Shown: positions 29,501-40,625 of the stretch, in pieces | Layout: every line of letters begins with the position of its first letter | Position numbering within the stretch: the first letter of the stretch is position 1 | From: Flaccisagitta enflata | Taxonomy: Eukaryota > Chaetognatha > Sagittoidea > Aphragmophora | NCBI GenBank assembly: GCA_965153355.1 | Contig: OZ231128.1 | Location: 3,224,001-3,288,000 of the forward strand | DNA length: 64,000 nucleotides | Direction: 5' to 3' | Program-made: the position numbers and the translations under genes | The notes under the pieces: model-generated | Seen by the model: the letters and a program-made list of their open reading frames with translations, nothing else | Told to the model about the DNA's origin: nothing | Database searches by the model: none

Positions 29501-30288
29501 CAATCAGTCCCAATTCCGCTTTCATCCATATGCCCATATCTCATCATGTTACGAGATAAAGCAACTGGTTATTTGGGCATATTTCGATATATCGAAATAT
29601 GACTTTCGTCTTTCCTTTTTTGCTATGCCACTCAAAACGGAGCTGCAAAGCAATTTCCAAGATCTGAACTTATTTACTTTGTTTTTTTTGTGCCCAATAC
29701 TTGAATAATCAGCTAAGATTACAAATTCGGAAGGATTAACAAAATACAAGGATATGATTGAATGATACAGCATTCATAAATGTATTTCTTCTAAGATTTA
29801 AGTGGCAAAATCTTTGGAGACCGCTAACGTTACAAACTGCTATGGATATCATTCAGAATTTACCAAAGCCACAATCGAGTAAATCATGTGTAAAAATGAA
29901 GGCCGCTGAGGCAGCCTAAAAACAGATCTTACCCTGCATAATTCACTGATTTCAGAAAAAGTTAATCTTTTGAATTTTTTTTTATAACACTTAAGTGGAA
30001 AGCCAGAAATCATTTTAAATAGCGGGAAGAATCCGAGACAACCACTTCCCTCATTGATTTTTCATAAGTCTTCAATGTTTAAGCATTAGTTTTCTTACAA
30101 TTGAGCATAACTTATTGTTTACATGACAAAAACTAAAAAAAAAAGCAGCGGCTTATGAATTGCGGTATGCCTTACTTTTGTAAGTCATATTTCGATATAC
30201 CGAAATATGTCCAGATGGAGATAGTTTTGGTTTTCCGAAATATGTTGAGATACGAGCATTTGGATGAATACGGAATTGGGACTGACTG
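29501..30288. mobile_element. TTAA-flanked MITE
   Basis: Starts ttaa|caatcagtcccaattccg and ends cggaattgggactgactg|ttaa. The inverted repeats extend about 115 bp at lower identity, each including a short palindrome (atttcgatatatcgaaat at about 29580, atttcgatataccgaaat at about 30188). A TTAA target is typical of piggyBac-type elements. Length is 788 bp and there is no transposase. Confidence 0.8.
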
Positions 30289-30570
30289 TTAACTCAGCGA
30301 AATGATAGTATCTTTGTATTTAAAGGAAAACTGATTCTCGTATTCATAAAAGAGAAAATCCAATGTGAATCTAGCAACAAAAGTTAACAAAGTTGAAAGA
30401 AAGAGAGTTATAATAAAATTCATGCAAAGATCGAAGTTGCAACTTGCGAGTTTTGAGTTGCCTTCGATTCGTTTAAAGCCTCAAGCAAATTTGTGCGTTC
30501 GGCGGATCTGCCTGATTTTGTTTAAAGCATGATTATATTTGTCTGGCGCGCGTGCGTGCGTGCAAAAAAA

Positions 30571-30795
30571 GAACAAGTAACCCGGGGTTGCAATATCGTC
30601 GCGCACGGTTAGGGGCGTACAACTGAAACCCTCCTTCTCCTCCCCCCCCCCCACACACACATATCTTAAAATCACAACCGCAGCATCTCAATTGCGCGTT
30701 TTCAAAGTTTTCGACTCGAACATTACGGACGGAGGGACGGATGGACTAACGGACGGGCGAAACTTATTACAGAGTCGCTTGTCGGCAACTATACA
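30571..30795 (+). mobile_element. HINE-like element, family D
   Basis: aacaagtaacccggggttgc, aatatcgtcgcgcacggtta, a short cacacacac, gcatctcaattgcgcg, a gacggagggacggatgg core, and gagtcgcttgtcggcaacta. The order of parts is shared with 35805-36215 and the inverse of 37325-37512. Confidence 0.65.
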
Positions 30796-30925
30796 CGCCA
30801 GCATTAGTCGCGGACGGGTGGGCAGGAGCAGAAAACCTCGAAAAAGGACTTTTTTAGACCGACCGACGGACCGACGGACCGAAAAGTGGCTTTTAGAGTC
30901 GCGTGTCCGCGACTATAAATAAGTC
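30796..30925 (+). mobile_element. HINE-like element, family A (5' end altered)
   Basis: Begins within cagcattagtcgcggacggg, then gggcaggagcag, (accg/acgg)n, and the hairpin gagtcgcgtgtccgcgacta. Directly abuts the family D copy before it. Confidence 0.72.
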
Positions 30926-31497
30926 CTCGGTTTCATGTAAGGTAGAGGGCTAGAGGCAACGATACCCTTAAAACAGTTATCAATTGCGAAAACGAGAAAG
31001 AAAATGCTGAAACATCGATCAAGCGAGGACTATGACATACCCCAACTGCAGGGGTGTATATAGTTGAGCGGCTTTTGATTTTATTCCCCCACAAAGCAAT
31101 TAAACAGTATATTATAGGTTTAAATAGTAAGTTAAAATGTGCTGTAGTAATCAGAGATCACATTTGGAACCACCAAAATGTTAAATCTTCTCAAAAATTT
31201 TCTTTTTCTTCTTTTTAGCTTCTTTGATTATTTTCCCCATCTCCAAACCCTTTGATTTATTCCTCACGGGGGAATGCTCAACTTTATACACGCCTGCCAA
31301 ACTGTACATCAAAATGCAGCGATCGATGCTTTATATTTTCCAACGTGCAAGAAGCCTGAGCTAGTACGGAATTGGAGCCTGCCTTACTTTTCTTTTCCCC
31401 TTTTTGTTTTGTCTAGATGTACAAAAAATGATCCGTCGGGATTTTGTCGGCCTTCTAGCCGCGTGCAACGACGAGCGTAGTGCCTGCCGAACGGGGA

Positions 31498-31554
<57 letters not shown>

Positions 31555-31568
31555 GCTACGGTTGCTGC

Positions 31569-31600
<32 letters not shown>

Positions 31601-31638
31601 GCTGTTGTTGCTTTGTTGTTGCTGGTGTTGTTGTTGTT

Positions 31639-31694
<56 letters not shown>
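31498..31694 (+). repeat. (TTG)n microsatellite
   Basis: TTG with GCT/GTT interruptions. Confidence 0.97.
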
Positions 31695-32337
31695 ATTCTA
31701 TCAATTACTCTTCTTTGAAAAATATACCCACTGATGAGTCAGGACACCTGCGTTCTACAGTACATTAGCCCATTGCGGCTGCTCCCCTGCACCGAATCCA
31801 CTTTTTTACTTCATCACTCCAAGCAGGGCAACGAGCACCGCTGACCATGTGCAGTGCAGTTGAAGTTGTATCATTTTAAGTAATCATTGGTGCCCTCCAA
31901 AAAACAGAATAGTACATAGCGCCGTGTCACTATGTTTAAAAACAATGTATTTGTAGCATATGGTGTATCTACCATATGTATGAGAACAAAAATATGCTGC
32001 GGCGAGAGTGATATTTACAAGAGGATAGTGCCGAGGGAGTATTCACACTATAAGCTAAGGTGAGCATTTTGAAACAAGTGCATAGATTCCGTGCAATCTA
32101 TGTGTAAAACTACTCAAACAGTAGTGCCTTTAGCTATTGTGCAGATTAACTGTCAGATGTGAAAGAAATCGATTGATGGATAAGTGAGTGAAGGCGCGCC
32201 AATAAAAGAAGAATAATGATGAAATCATGTAGAGAGCAAAATCAGTGGAGCGATGTGGAGCAATGTGAAGAAATGAGATGAATGTCAAAGTTGGTCTGCA
32301 TACAGTTCAGATTCCATCAAAACTGTCAGCAGTTGAA
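31695..32337. other. Region downstream of the Gag-like ORF, no pol
   Basis: On the - strand this follows the 630-codon ORF. No protease or reverse transcriptase is visible and no matching long terminal repeat was found upstream at 34.3-35.7 kb. Confidence 0.5.
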
Positions 32338-34230
32338 TCAGATGAGTGAATCTCTTACCGTGGCATGATAGCGCAGGCTGATGTCATAAGCACATGCAAT
32401 GGTCTGCTTGTTGGTTGGAATGTTCAGTTTGATCTGCTTCTGGTAGTCATCCGGCAGACCACTGACAAACCTGATGTAGTAGGCATCAAGTTTCGCCCTG
32501 GATCCATCTTCCAAATCAGATTTAAAAGTATCCACATAGCGTTTGACCTTGGAGCAGTAGGTGTGTAGAGTTTCCGCGGTTTCGTCCCAAGTGTAAGCCC
32601 TGAGATTGCTCTTCCACTCAGAACGAATGATGGGGTCCTCAAACTCCTTGCGCAGTTCCTTCTTGAGCTTTTCCCAATCAGTGTTACGATGTGGGCTTCG
32701 TTTCCAGACAATGAAGGCATCAGCTGAAAGAAAGCTGGGAAGCCATTTGAGGTTGTATTTGTGGTGCCTCCTTTTGGAGTGTGGATTGTGGCACCTGTTC
32801 ACCGCATCTTCAAACTTTGAGATAAAGATGTTGAAGTCTCCGCACTTTTTGTCTGTAGAGTCAAACTCTTTGACACCTGTCAGAGTCTTGCAACGGAACT
32901 CGAGAGTCTCCCTGTTGTCTGCGTAACCATCATCATCATCATCTTCTTCCGAGTCCGAATGACGCGGCTGCAGGACACCCGTGGGTGGAGTTTCCTTTGC
33001 ATTACGAGTGCGCTGACGCCCTCGGCCTCTGTTGCGGCCACTACCACCAGAGACATCACCTCCTCGGTTAGAGCGCGAGGAGCTGCTGTCATCATCCGAG
33101 TCATCGGCATCTCCATGTGGTCCCCTTGAGAGGCGAGCCACAGCTCTGGTACGCGGACGAGCAGCTGGATCTGCTGGTGGCTGGGTGAAGGGTGCAGTGT
33201 GGGGCTGAGCTTGAGACATAGCAGCCAAGTTTTGTTGTGGGAAAGCCTGAACAGGCAACCCTTGTTGCTGCTGCCCTGGAGCGACAGTAGAGGCCGCCAG
33301 ATATGGCTGCTGAGGAAACCCCTGAGAGGGTACCCCTTTAGTTGGAGTAGCTGGGCCGTTGCCCTGCTGCAGTTGCCCTTGAGATACCAAGGCGTGAGCA
33401 TTCAACTGTGCACTTGCCTGAGGTAGGGCAGAGGGACCCCCACCCGATATGGGAGTGCTGTGGTGGGCCCACACTGTGTTCACCTGTGTCCCTGATGGAG
33501 GAAGTGCCGGGGCAGCTGGATGGCTCCCTGCCACTGCGATGGCTGGTATCGATGGAGGTGCATTCAGCAAAGCTCCCGAAGCGGTTGACCCAAATGGCTG
33601 CCCCTGAGTGGGCATTGCCATACTTGATGAGCCAATAGGAGGTTGTCCTGCTGGAGCCTGGCCTGAAGTAAGAGGTTGGGCGACCGGAGCCCCAAGTCCC
33701 CCCTGCTGTTGCTGGAGAGGAGGAGCCCAGCCTATGATGTTAGGCACCGAGTTACCTTGAGCCACGCTTGACATCAGTTGATTGAAGGCTGTCACCATGG
33801 TCCTTATTTGGTCCTGCATTGCCTGCATCTCAGCCGCCCAGTTTGGTGGCGGAGACTGCGGAATTAGATTTTGCCCACTGTTATGGTTGCCCACAGCAGC
33901 CTGGGCAGGTAGCGAGTTGCCTCCAGTGTGGTTGCCAATGACACCATTGCCTGGAGGTTGATTAAATAGGGTGTTGCTTCCAGTGCCTGAGGTCGTGACC
34001 AGAGCACCTCCAGGAGGAGCGGCTGGATGGTTGCCTCCCAGAGGGTGATCTGGATTCTGATTGTTGCCTAATGGATGAGCTTGGCTATGGTTGTTACCTG
34101 GATTGAGAATTTGATTACTACCAGGAGTAAGATTTGGATTGGCTCCAGGAGCAAGAGTTGGAACGGCTCCTGGAGGGACCTGCTGCCCACCCGGAGGACC
34201 TGTGTGCCCTCCGGCTCCATTTGTCATCAT
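32338..34230 (-). CDS. Gag-like capsid protein of an LTR-type retroelement (630 aa)
   Basis: One uninterrupted ORF. About residues 1-360 are low-complexity G/P/N/Q/A-rich sequence, followed by an RG/RS-rich basic and an acidic stretch near 360-435. The C-terminal ~190 residues look like a retrotransposon Gag capsid: hydrophobic helices with a WLPSFLSADAFIVW segment, WEKLKKELRKEFEDP, and TLHTYCSKVKRYVDTFKSDL. This pattern (tryptophan, then LxxxLxxxF, then a Y/F-rich helix) suits Ty3/gypsy-type Gag, but the assignment is by inspection. There is no zinc knuckle, protease or reverse transcriptase downstream. It could be a Gag-only remnant, a non-autonomous element or a domesticated gene. A possible splice donor (gccacg|gtaaga on the - strand) lies 6 codons before the stop. 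Confidence 0.75.
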   Translation of the reverse strand: MMTNGAGGHTGPPGGQQVPPGAVPTLAPGANPNLTPGSNQILNPGNNHSQAHPLGNNQNPDHPLGGNHPAAPPGGALVTTSGTGSNTLFNQPPGNGVIGNHTGGNSLPAQAAVGNHNSGQNLIPQSPPPNWAAEMQAMQDQIRTMVTAFNQLMSSVAQGNSVPNIIGWAPPLQQQQGGLGAPVAQPLTSGQAPAGQPPIGSSSMAMPTQGQPFGSTASGALLNAPPSIPAIAVAGSHPAAPALPPSGTQVNTVWAHHSTPISGGGPSALPQASAQLNAHALVSQGQLQQGNGPATPTKGVPSQGFPQQPYLAASTVAPGQQQQGLPVQAFPQQNLAAMSQAQPHTAPFTQPPADPAARPRTRAVARLSRGPHGDADDSDDDSSSSRSNRGGDVSGGSGRNRGRGRQRTRNAKETPPTGVLQPRHSDSEEDDDDDGYADNRETLEFRCKTLTGVKEFDSTDKKCGDFNIFISKFEDAVNRCHNPHSKRRHHKYNLKWLPSFLSADAFIVWKRSPHRNTDWEKLKKELRKEFEDPIIRSEWKSNLRAYTWDETAETLHTYCSKVKRYVDTFKSDLEDGSRAKLDAYYIRFVSGLPDDYQKQIKLNIPTNKQTIACAYDISLRYHATVRDSLI

Positions 34231-35804
34231 GGACGTGTCTGAACTCTATCCAACCGTGAAGAAAAACAAATACAAATGATAAAATTGTGCCCGGACGGTA
34301 CAAAGCAGAGAACTGCTGATTTTGATTGGTGTGTTGAGAGGGATGAGAGTAAAATGAAGTTGATAAGAGATGAGATCGCGCCAACACGATGATGTTCGCC
34401 TTTCACCAAGGGATTCGAAATGGAAGCCACAAGTTTTTATAAATTTTCACAACTATTTTTACCAAAAGTCACGAATCTCCTATTTTTAAGAGTGAAGCAC
34501 GCGTCTATTTAAAAAAGTTAAAAGAATATCCAGTATCAATGTTTCCAATTTCAGATTCACACTTCAACCACACACGAAGCAAGCAAACCAAGTCGTCAAT
34601 GCAGCGAATGCATAGTTACGGGTAGAGAGGGAGAAGCGCCGTAGTGACCTTTCCCAAAACTCCCGCCACGTCCGGACAAGACAGCTCTCGCAGCTGCCTC
34701 GGGTCAGGGCCGCAAAGAATCGATGAGGTATTCGGAGGGTATGGAAAGATTTGACGTCCAGTGGTGTGATCACACGCCTGGATGCGAGAGATCCAGCGAG
34801 GTGAAATGATTGCCTTCTTGCCACGGAAGAATTCCCCAAAGGCAATCGAAGTCGATATACACCTAGTAAATTGCACAGCCTTTGGATTTCTACTGGCTTG
34901 CTACCTCGCCTATCCTTCCACCCGGGGGGTGCGCGACCTCTTGGGTCTCAAATTGCGGACATGTCCGGCGATGGAAATCATGTAGGTAAGGCAGGTTTCC
35001 ACTAGCGAATCGACTGACAACAAGATGTTCAGTGCAATCTATGGAGTTAGAATGAAGCCTGACAGCAGGGACGGCCGGATCCGTCCTTGCCTGAAGTATA
35101 CAGACAAAGACCGGCGAATGCACCAATATGTAAGGGCTCACCTAGAGAAGATAAGGCCTTCGGATATTCAATCATCAGTTTGTGTGACAGTCCCGTTCAT
35201 GAGCGGCGTCTCATGAACGCATTCATAAGCAAGATATCTATCTGAATTGGAGAATGGACATAAGGCTTATTGTACTAATTGACGGAGCGAAGGATGAGCA
35301 AAGAGACGGTAGAATGCAGATAAAGAGAGATGGCCACGCGGATATAGATGATAAGGTATTGTTATTGTCTCTAAGTTAACTGGATATATACTAGACGCGT
35401 GCAACACTGTGAAAGGCCTGTTGTAAACAGAAAGAGACACATAAGTATATGGAGGAGCACTATTCTTGTAAGTAACAACGGAGAGAAATCATATTAAAAA
35501 GGTAACGCCATCACAAAGTAATAATCATATACGCAAAACCTAGCGACGTGAGTCTTACACCCTGTAATTCTCTTTACCATGTACAAAAGACTATCAATTT
35601 GGATAATGGAAAAACATTTGCAAGAGTCAGCAGGGACGCAGTGGGAGGGCCCAAGGGGAGGGAGGGGGGAGGGGACATTTACGTCTGAACTCGTTTCCAA
35701 AATCTCCCATGGTTCACACGTCACATGGGTTCCATTAGGGCGTTATAGGAGGACGTGAAAGCGACACTTGCAAACGTGGGAAACACAAATGGCCACACTG
35801 AGTT
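34231..35804. other. Region upstream of the Gag-like ORF, no recognisable gene
   Basis: It has a more even base composition than its surroundings. It may hold the 5' part of the retroelement or gene carrying the 630-codon ORF, but no promoter or LTR could be defined. Confidence 0.4.
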
Positions 35805-35869
35805 TGAAAAAGTGACACGGGACCACGATATCGTCGGATGGGTAGGGGTGTATAAGCCCTGGCTCCGCA

Positions 35870-35968
<99 letters not shown>

Positions 35969-35973
35969 TCTCA

Positions 35974-36062
<89 letters not shown>

Positions 36063-36215
36063 GCGCCCGCGGCATCTCAAGTACGCGTGATCGCACATTC
36101 CGACTTGACAAACGGACGGATGGACCGACAGACCAACGGACGGACCAATGGGCGGAACAACGGGCAAAGCCTCTCATAGAGTCGTTAACCCTCAGTCGAT
36201 ATCCACACGCGACAC
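35805..36215 (+). mobile_element. HINE-like element, family D, containing a (CA)n tract
   Basis: aaaaagtgacacgggaccac, gatatcgtcggatgggtagg, a long (CA)n at 35874-36060, gcatctcaagtacgcgtgat, a (acgg/accg) core (cggacggatggaccgac) and gagtcgttaaccctcagtc. The (CA)n sits where family D copies carry shorter CA or TG runs, suggesting the microsatellite grew from inside the element. Confidence 0.65.
35874..36060 (+). repeat. (CA)n microsatellite
   Basis: About 90 CA units with one interruption (ctcactctcacaccc) near 35965-35979. Confidence 0.98.
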
Positions 36216-36569
36216 CCACATGACACTTGAATTGAGTGCTTCATATAGCAAATGTTGTGAGTATCCCTTCACTTTTGTAATATAGATTAGAAAAAGTAAA
36301 ATAATGATTGTTTTCCTTTTTTCAAAATTCTTTCATCTTTCATTTTTGTTTTGGCATTTGAGTTTCTTCACAAATCCCAGAAATCAGCAAAATCTTGTAT
36401 AGTTTTGTTACCAAATAATTGATTTAGCCTGCATTATGCAAATTAGGGCTTACAAAACAATTTGCTAAAGAAAGGGAAGATGAACAATATCAGATAAAGG
36501 AAAAATGCTAAAATATCTAAAATTAGAAAGGTGAAGGTGAAAAGAAATAACCAACTTTCGCTATGTGAA

Positions 36570-36627
36570 GCATCCAAACACCCAAACACCCAAACACCCA
36601 AACACCCAAACACCAAAACACCCAAAC
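36570..36627 (+). repeat. (aaacaccc)n repeat
   Basis: Seven copies of an 8-bp unit. Confidence 0.95.
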
Positions 36628-36787
36628 GCGACAATCGCAGGCGTTAAACTCAATACTGTGGACTGTGGGCGTGAGGGCCTTTGCTGTGGGCACTGGGCAC
36701 ACGGACGGCGTTCGCTGATTCACAAAAACGCAACATGTGCACGGATAATGTTCATTATGTTAATCATGTTCACGTTCAGCACACCTA

Positions 36788-37227
36788 CAGTACGATGGGG
36801 GCAATAAGAGCAGTAGAAAGAGGGCCCTCTATATTCTCACTGTTTACAGGAAGAACCTAAAGCTTTGGTTTTTCTGAAAGCTGATGGTCTAAGGTATTGA
36901 GTGAACACAAAATTCCAAACCAAGTGATTTATAACAAAACCGCTAATTCACATCTGAAAACTGCATGTGGTGCGATAGCTCCGTTGATAGAGTGGTGAAC
37001 TTGAGAAAGATAATTTCCCTCTCTTCAGTGTCACAGGTTCATGTCCCGAGTGGTGCTGCACTTTTTTTTTTTTTTGGTCAACAGTTAGAGCTAGAGGAAT
37101 AAAACTATATTCACTCAAAGCTCTTGCTCATCAGCTTTCAGAAAAACCATAATTGAAGCTACTTCATTAGAATAGTGAAGCAGGAAATGACCCTCCATCT
37201 GAGGTTCTCATTGCTCTTATGGTACTG
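36788..37227. mobile_element. TA-flanked MITE of the same family, with a tRNA-like core
   Basis: Starts cagtacgatgggggcaataa and ends ctcattgctcttatggtactg, with TA on both sides (36786-36787, 37228-37229). Inner inverted repeats include tttttctgaaagctgatg against catcagctttcagaaaaacc. The interior at about 36970-37056 reads like a tRNA-derived sequence (gatagctccgttgatagagt with an A-box, then acaggttcatgtcccgag with a B-box). Confidence 0.78.
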
Positions 37228-37324
37228 TATGTGCGAAAATGATGGAATGGGTGTGGCAAAAGGGATTTCTTTCTCGAGCCCACAGACCACAGGAGAAACC
37301 TCGTTGTTTTTAGTTGCAACTCTA

Positions 37325-37512
37325 AAAGAGGCTTTGTCCATTGGTCCGTTAGTCCATCTGGGGGTCTTCGAGTTGAAAAGTTGGAAAATGAGCGTTTTAC
37401 ATACTTTTGGTGTATGTTTGAGTGTGGGGGGTGGGTATGGGGGTTGGATGCCCCTGTCCACCCGTCCGCAACGATATTGTGACCCCGTGTCACTTGTTTT
37501 TAAATGTTCCTT
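37325..37512 (-). mobile_element. HINE-like element, family D, inverted
   Basis: On the + strand: gtccattggtccgttagtcc, tttgagtgtggggggtggg, cccctgtccacccgtccgca, acgatattgtgaccccgtgt, cacttgttttt. This is the reverse complement of the family D order. Confidence 0.6.
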
Positions 37513-37589
37513 TTTGTAGCAGGAAAACCTTTCATTGTGCCAATGTGAAACTTGTACTTCACCTTTTCTACCTAAGTCCTTGCGGTGTA

Positions 37590-38188
37590 CACTCTTTTTT
37601 TTTTATAAGAACCTAGTTTACAAGAACATAAAGGCTTCATATGGCCCCAAAATTAAGAAAATCATAAGAACATACAGTTGAACCCCGCTCTAACGGACCC
37701 GCCACCAACGGAATTCCTCCTGTAACAGACACAAATTCATGGTCCCTTCAAGATAATTTTTTTTATTTCCTTTGTTGGCAATAACAGAAGTCCGCCGATA
37801 ACAGAAGAAAACTGTTGGTCCCCTGAAATTCATTAGAGCGGGGCTCAACTGTATAAGGGCTTTATTTTTGGAGAAAAAAAATTTTTTAATCATAATACTT
37901 AAGAAATATAAATAAAACACTAAAATTTTAGTGTATTTACAATAAAATTGTTATCATAAAGATAAATACCCTAGAAATATCTTTTGATTTTGTTATTTAG
38001 CATCTATTTTTGTAATTATTGTAAGCATATATCAAATATTATTGAATTATTGAATTATAAGGGTTTTGTTAGTTTATACAATATTTGAAATTAAGAACAC
38101 TTTAAGAACGGTGAAGGCCTAATTTGATCTTCAAAAAAAGAACATGAAGCCTTTGAAAAAAAATAACGCTCTTATAAAAAAAATAGTG
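37590..38188. mobile_element. TA-flanked MITE with CACT(T)n ends, carrying a nested MITE
   Basis: Starts ta|cactctttttttttataaga acctag and ends ataacgctcttataaaaa...tagtg|ta. The subterminal motif aaggcttcatatggccccaa is shared with the 15.8-kb copy. The element at 37675-37851 is inserted in it. The right end lies only about 40 bp upstream of the Kv1 T1 exon acceptor. Confidence 0.78.
37675..37851. mobile_element. pogo/Tigger-like MITE, TA target duplication
   Basis: Terminal inverted repeats cagttgaaccccgctctaac and gagcggggctcaactg, flanked by TA on both sides, length 177 bp. Internal ggtcccttcaa and ttggtcccctgaaattcatt also pair. CAGTTGA-type ends with a TA target are typical of pogo/Tigger MITEs. 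Confidence 0.82.
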
Positions 38189-38229
38189 TAATCAAAATTA
38201 CCACACATGGATTTCTTGGTCTTTCTCAG

Positions 38230-38405
38230 GCTTTCCTGATACGTTACTGGGTGACCGGGAGAAGCGACGTGAATACTACGATCCTCTGAGAAATGAATTT
38301 TACTTTGATCGCGATCGAAATTCCTTCGACGCCATTTTGTACTTTTATCAAAGCAGTGGCAGATTAAGACGACCTCTTAATGTCGCCATCGATGTATTCT
38401 TACAG
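38230..38405 (+). CDS. Kv1: Shaker-type Kv1 potassium channel, exon encoding part of the T1 tetramerisation domain
   Basis: This internal exon encodes 58 residues of the cytoplasmic T1 domain, which controls subfamily-specific assembly of Kv tetramers. It opens with [12 protein letters not shown] and contains [20 protein letters not shown], the [12 protein letters not shown] segment and NVAIDVFLQ, all Kv1-like. The acceptor is ctttctcag|gc; two bases complete a split codon and the frame then stays open. The donor at 38406 is ttacag|gtttga, giving phase 0, which joins exactly to the next exon at 39468. Length is 176 nt. The preceding exon, which should encode the initiator and the first T1 strand, was not recognised upstream in the window. 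Confidence 0.93.
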
Positions 38406-38410
38406 GTTTG

Positions 38411-38653
<243 letters not shown>

Positions 38654-38802
38654 TTCTGCCAGACTGCCTGTACATAATTACATAAGTGTCGGTTTTACAC
38701 GGGCAGCGAAAGCTAATTCAAAGCTTGCAAAGTTTGGTTCCATGTTTCTGAGACAAATGATGAGAATTTGACAGAATGATGAAAAATTGATTCTATAATT
38801 GC

Positions 38803-38883
38803 AAATGGAAACCAATGTTTTTTTTTTCTCAATGTTTATAGTATAAACATTGAGAAAAAAAAAACATTGGTTTCCATTTGCAA
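38803..38883. repeat. Near-perfect 80-bp palindrome
   Basis: Arms reading gcaaatggaaaccaatgttt and its reverse complement flank a short centre (tttatagtataaa). The arms are about 36 bp each, include matched T and A runs, and contain no evident mismatch. Confidence 0.9.
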
Positions 38884-38950
38884 CCTATCAAAAGCCACGT
38901 CAACAAAATAGTTACAAATATAATTCAGGATAATATAATACAGGAAAGAA

Positions 38951-39402
<452 letters not shown>

Positions 39403-39467
39403 ACAATACACACATAACACACATAACACACATAACATACTTAACATACACTCGCCCTTTCATTCAG

Positions 39468-40065
39468 GAAATTTCCTTTTTCGAGCTTCCAGAGGAGGTT
39501 ATTTTGCATTACCGTCAATGCGAAGGCGTTGAGGATCCCAAGCCCCAGCCCCTGCCGACCCACGCCGGACAACGACGCGTTTGGCTTTTGTTCGAACATC
39601 CAGAGTCTTCCATTTACGCTCACGGGTTGGCGCTTTGGTCCGTCGGCGTCACACTTTTGTCCATTTTCGTCTTTTGTCTAGAAACGCTGCCTCGATTTAA
39701 ACCCGACAAAACAGTCATCTTACAACAATATAACGGAACGTTTTTTAACGATACGTATCGTCATAACTCGTCGTATATCGTCAACGTGACGTCATCATCT
39801 TCCTCCTCCGGCCCTTCTTCTTCTTCTTCTTCATCGGGAGACACTCCTACGACTTTAGGCTTGACGATCCAGCATTTTCACGCCGTCGAGACGTGCTGCA
39901 TCATTTGGTTCTGCTTCGAACTGCTCGTCCGCTTCATTTCCTGTCCCGACAAACGACTTTACTTTTGCAACGCGATGAATGTGATTGACGTCATCGCCAT
40001 CGCCCCATATTTCGTCAGTCTCATTGAGAGTACCAACGAAAACAGCACAGGAGCAGGCAGGAGAG
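39468..40065 (+). CDS. Kv1: Shaker-type Kv1 potassium channel, exon encoding the end of T1 and S1-S3
   Basis: This exon of 199 codons plus one base starts after the acceptor ccctttcattcag. It continues T1 with EISFFELPEEVILHYRQ, then QRRVWLLFEHPESS before S1. S1 contains the Kv1 hallmark FVFCLETLP. The S1-S2 loop is unusually serine-rich and carries four N-glycosylation sequons (NGT, NDT, NSS, NVT). S2 is HAVETCCIIWFCFELLVRF and S3 is NVIDVIAIAPYFVSL. The exon ends in the S3-S4 linker (STNENSTGAGRRG) at donor gagag|gtgagt, phase 1. This phase fits the next exon at 41074, recreating a glycine codon. The protein is a plasma-membrane delayed-rectifier or A-type K+ channel subunit. Reading past this donor meets a stop at 40095-40097. 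Confidence 0.95.
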
Positions 40066-40625
40066 GTGAGTGGGCCTTATTTCGTCAGTCTGATTGAGAG
40101 TACCAACGAAAACAGCACAGGAGCAGGCAGGAGAGGTGAGTGAGCCTTATTTTGTCAGTTGGATTGAGAGTACCAACGAAAACAACACAGGAGCAGGCAG
40201 GAGAGGTGCTGGGCCTTATTTCGTCAGTCTCATTGAGAGTACCAACAGCAAAGGAGCAGGCAGGAGAAGAGAGTGGACCTTATTTCGTCAGTCTTATTGA
40301 GAGTACCAACGAAAACAGCACAGGAGCAGGCAGGAGAAGTAGGTGAGCCTTATTTCGTCAGTCTGACTGAGAGGACTGACAAAAACAGCAAAGGAGAGGA
40401 GAGTGGACCTTACTTCTTCAGTCTAATTGAGAGGACTTACAAAGCTACAAAAACAGCAAAGGGGCAGGCAGGAGAGGTGAGTGCGCCTTACTTCGTCAGT
40501 CTTATTGAAAGTACCAACAAAAACAGGAAAGGAGCAGGCAGGAGAGGTGAATGAGCCTTATTTCGTCAATCTGATTGAGAGTACCAACAAAACCAGCAAA
40601 GGAGCAGGCAGGAGAGGTAAGAGGG
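40003..40625 (+). repeat. 70-bp tandem array made from the 3' end of the Kv1 S3 exon and its splice donor
   Basis: Nine copies begin with a version of 'attgagagtaccaacgaaa' at 40022, 40092, 40162, 40231, 40295, 40365, 40425, 40503 and 40573. Most steps are exactly 70 bp; a few differ through small indels. The first copy is coding (PYFVSLIESTNENSTGAGRR); the others lie in the intron. Potential donor GTs after GAG or AG remain at 40066, 40136, 40206, 40343, 40477, 40547 and 40617. The last is gtaagag, closest to consensus. Two copies have lost the GT. Each unit also ends in ccttatttcgtcag, which resembles an acceptor. Confidence 0.95.

Larger units (their letters stand above)
30289..31497. other. 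Mostly HINE-like copies, otherwise no recognisable gene
   Basis: Apart from the HINE-like copies at 30571-30925, the sequence is AT-rich without an identifiable gene. Confidence 0.5.
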
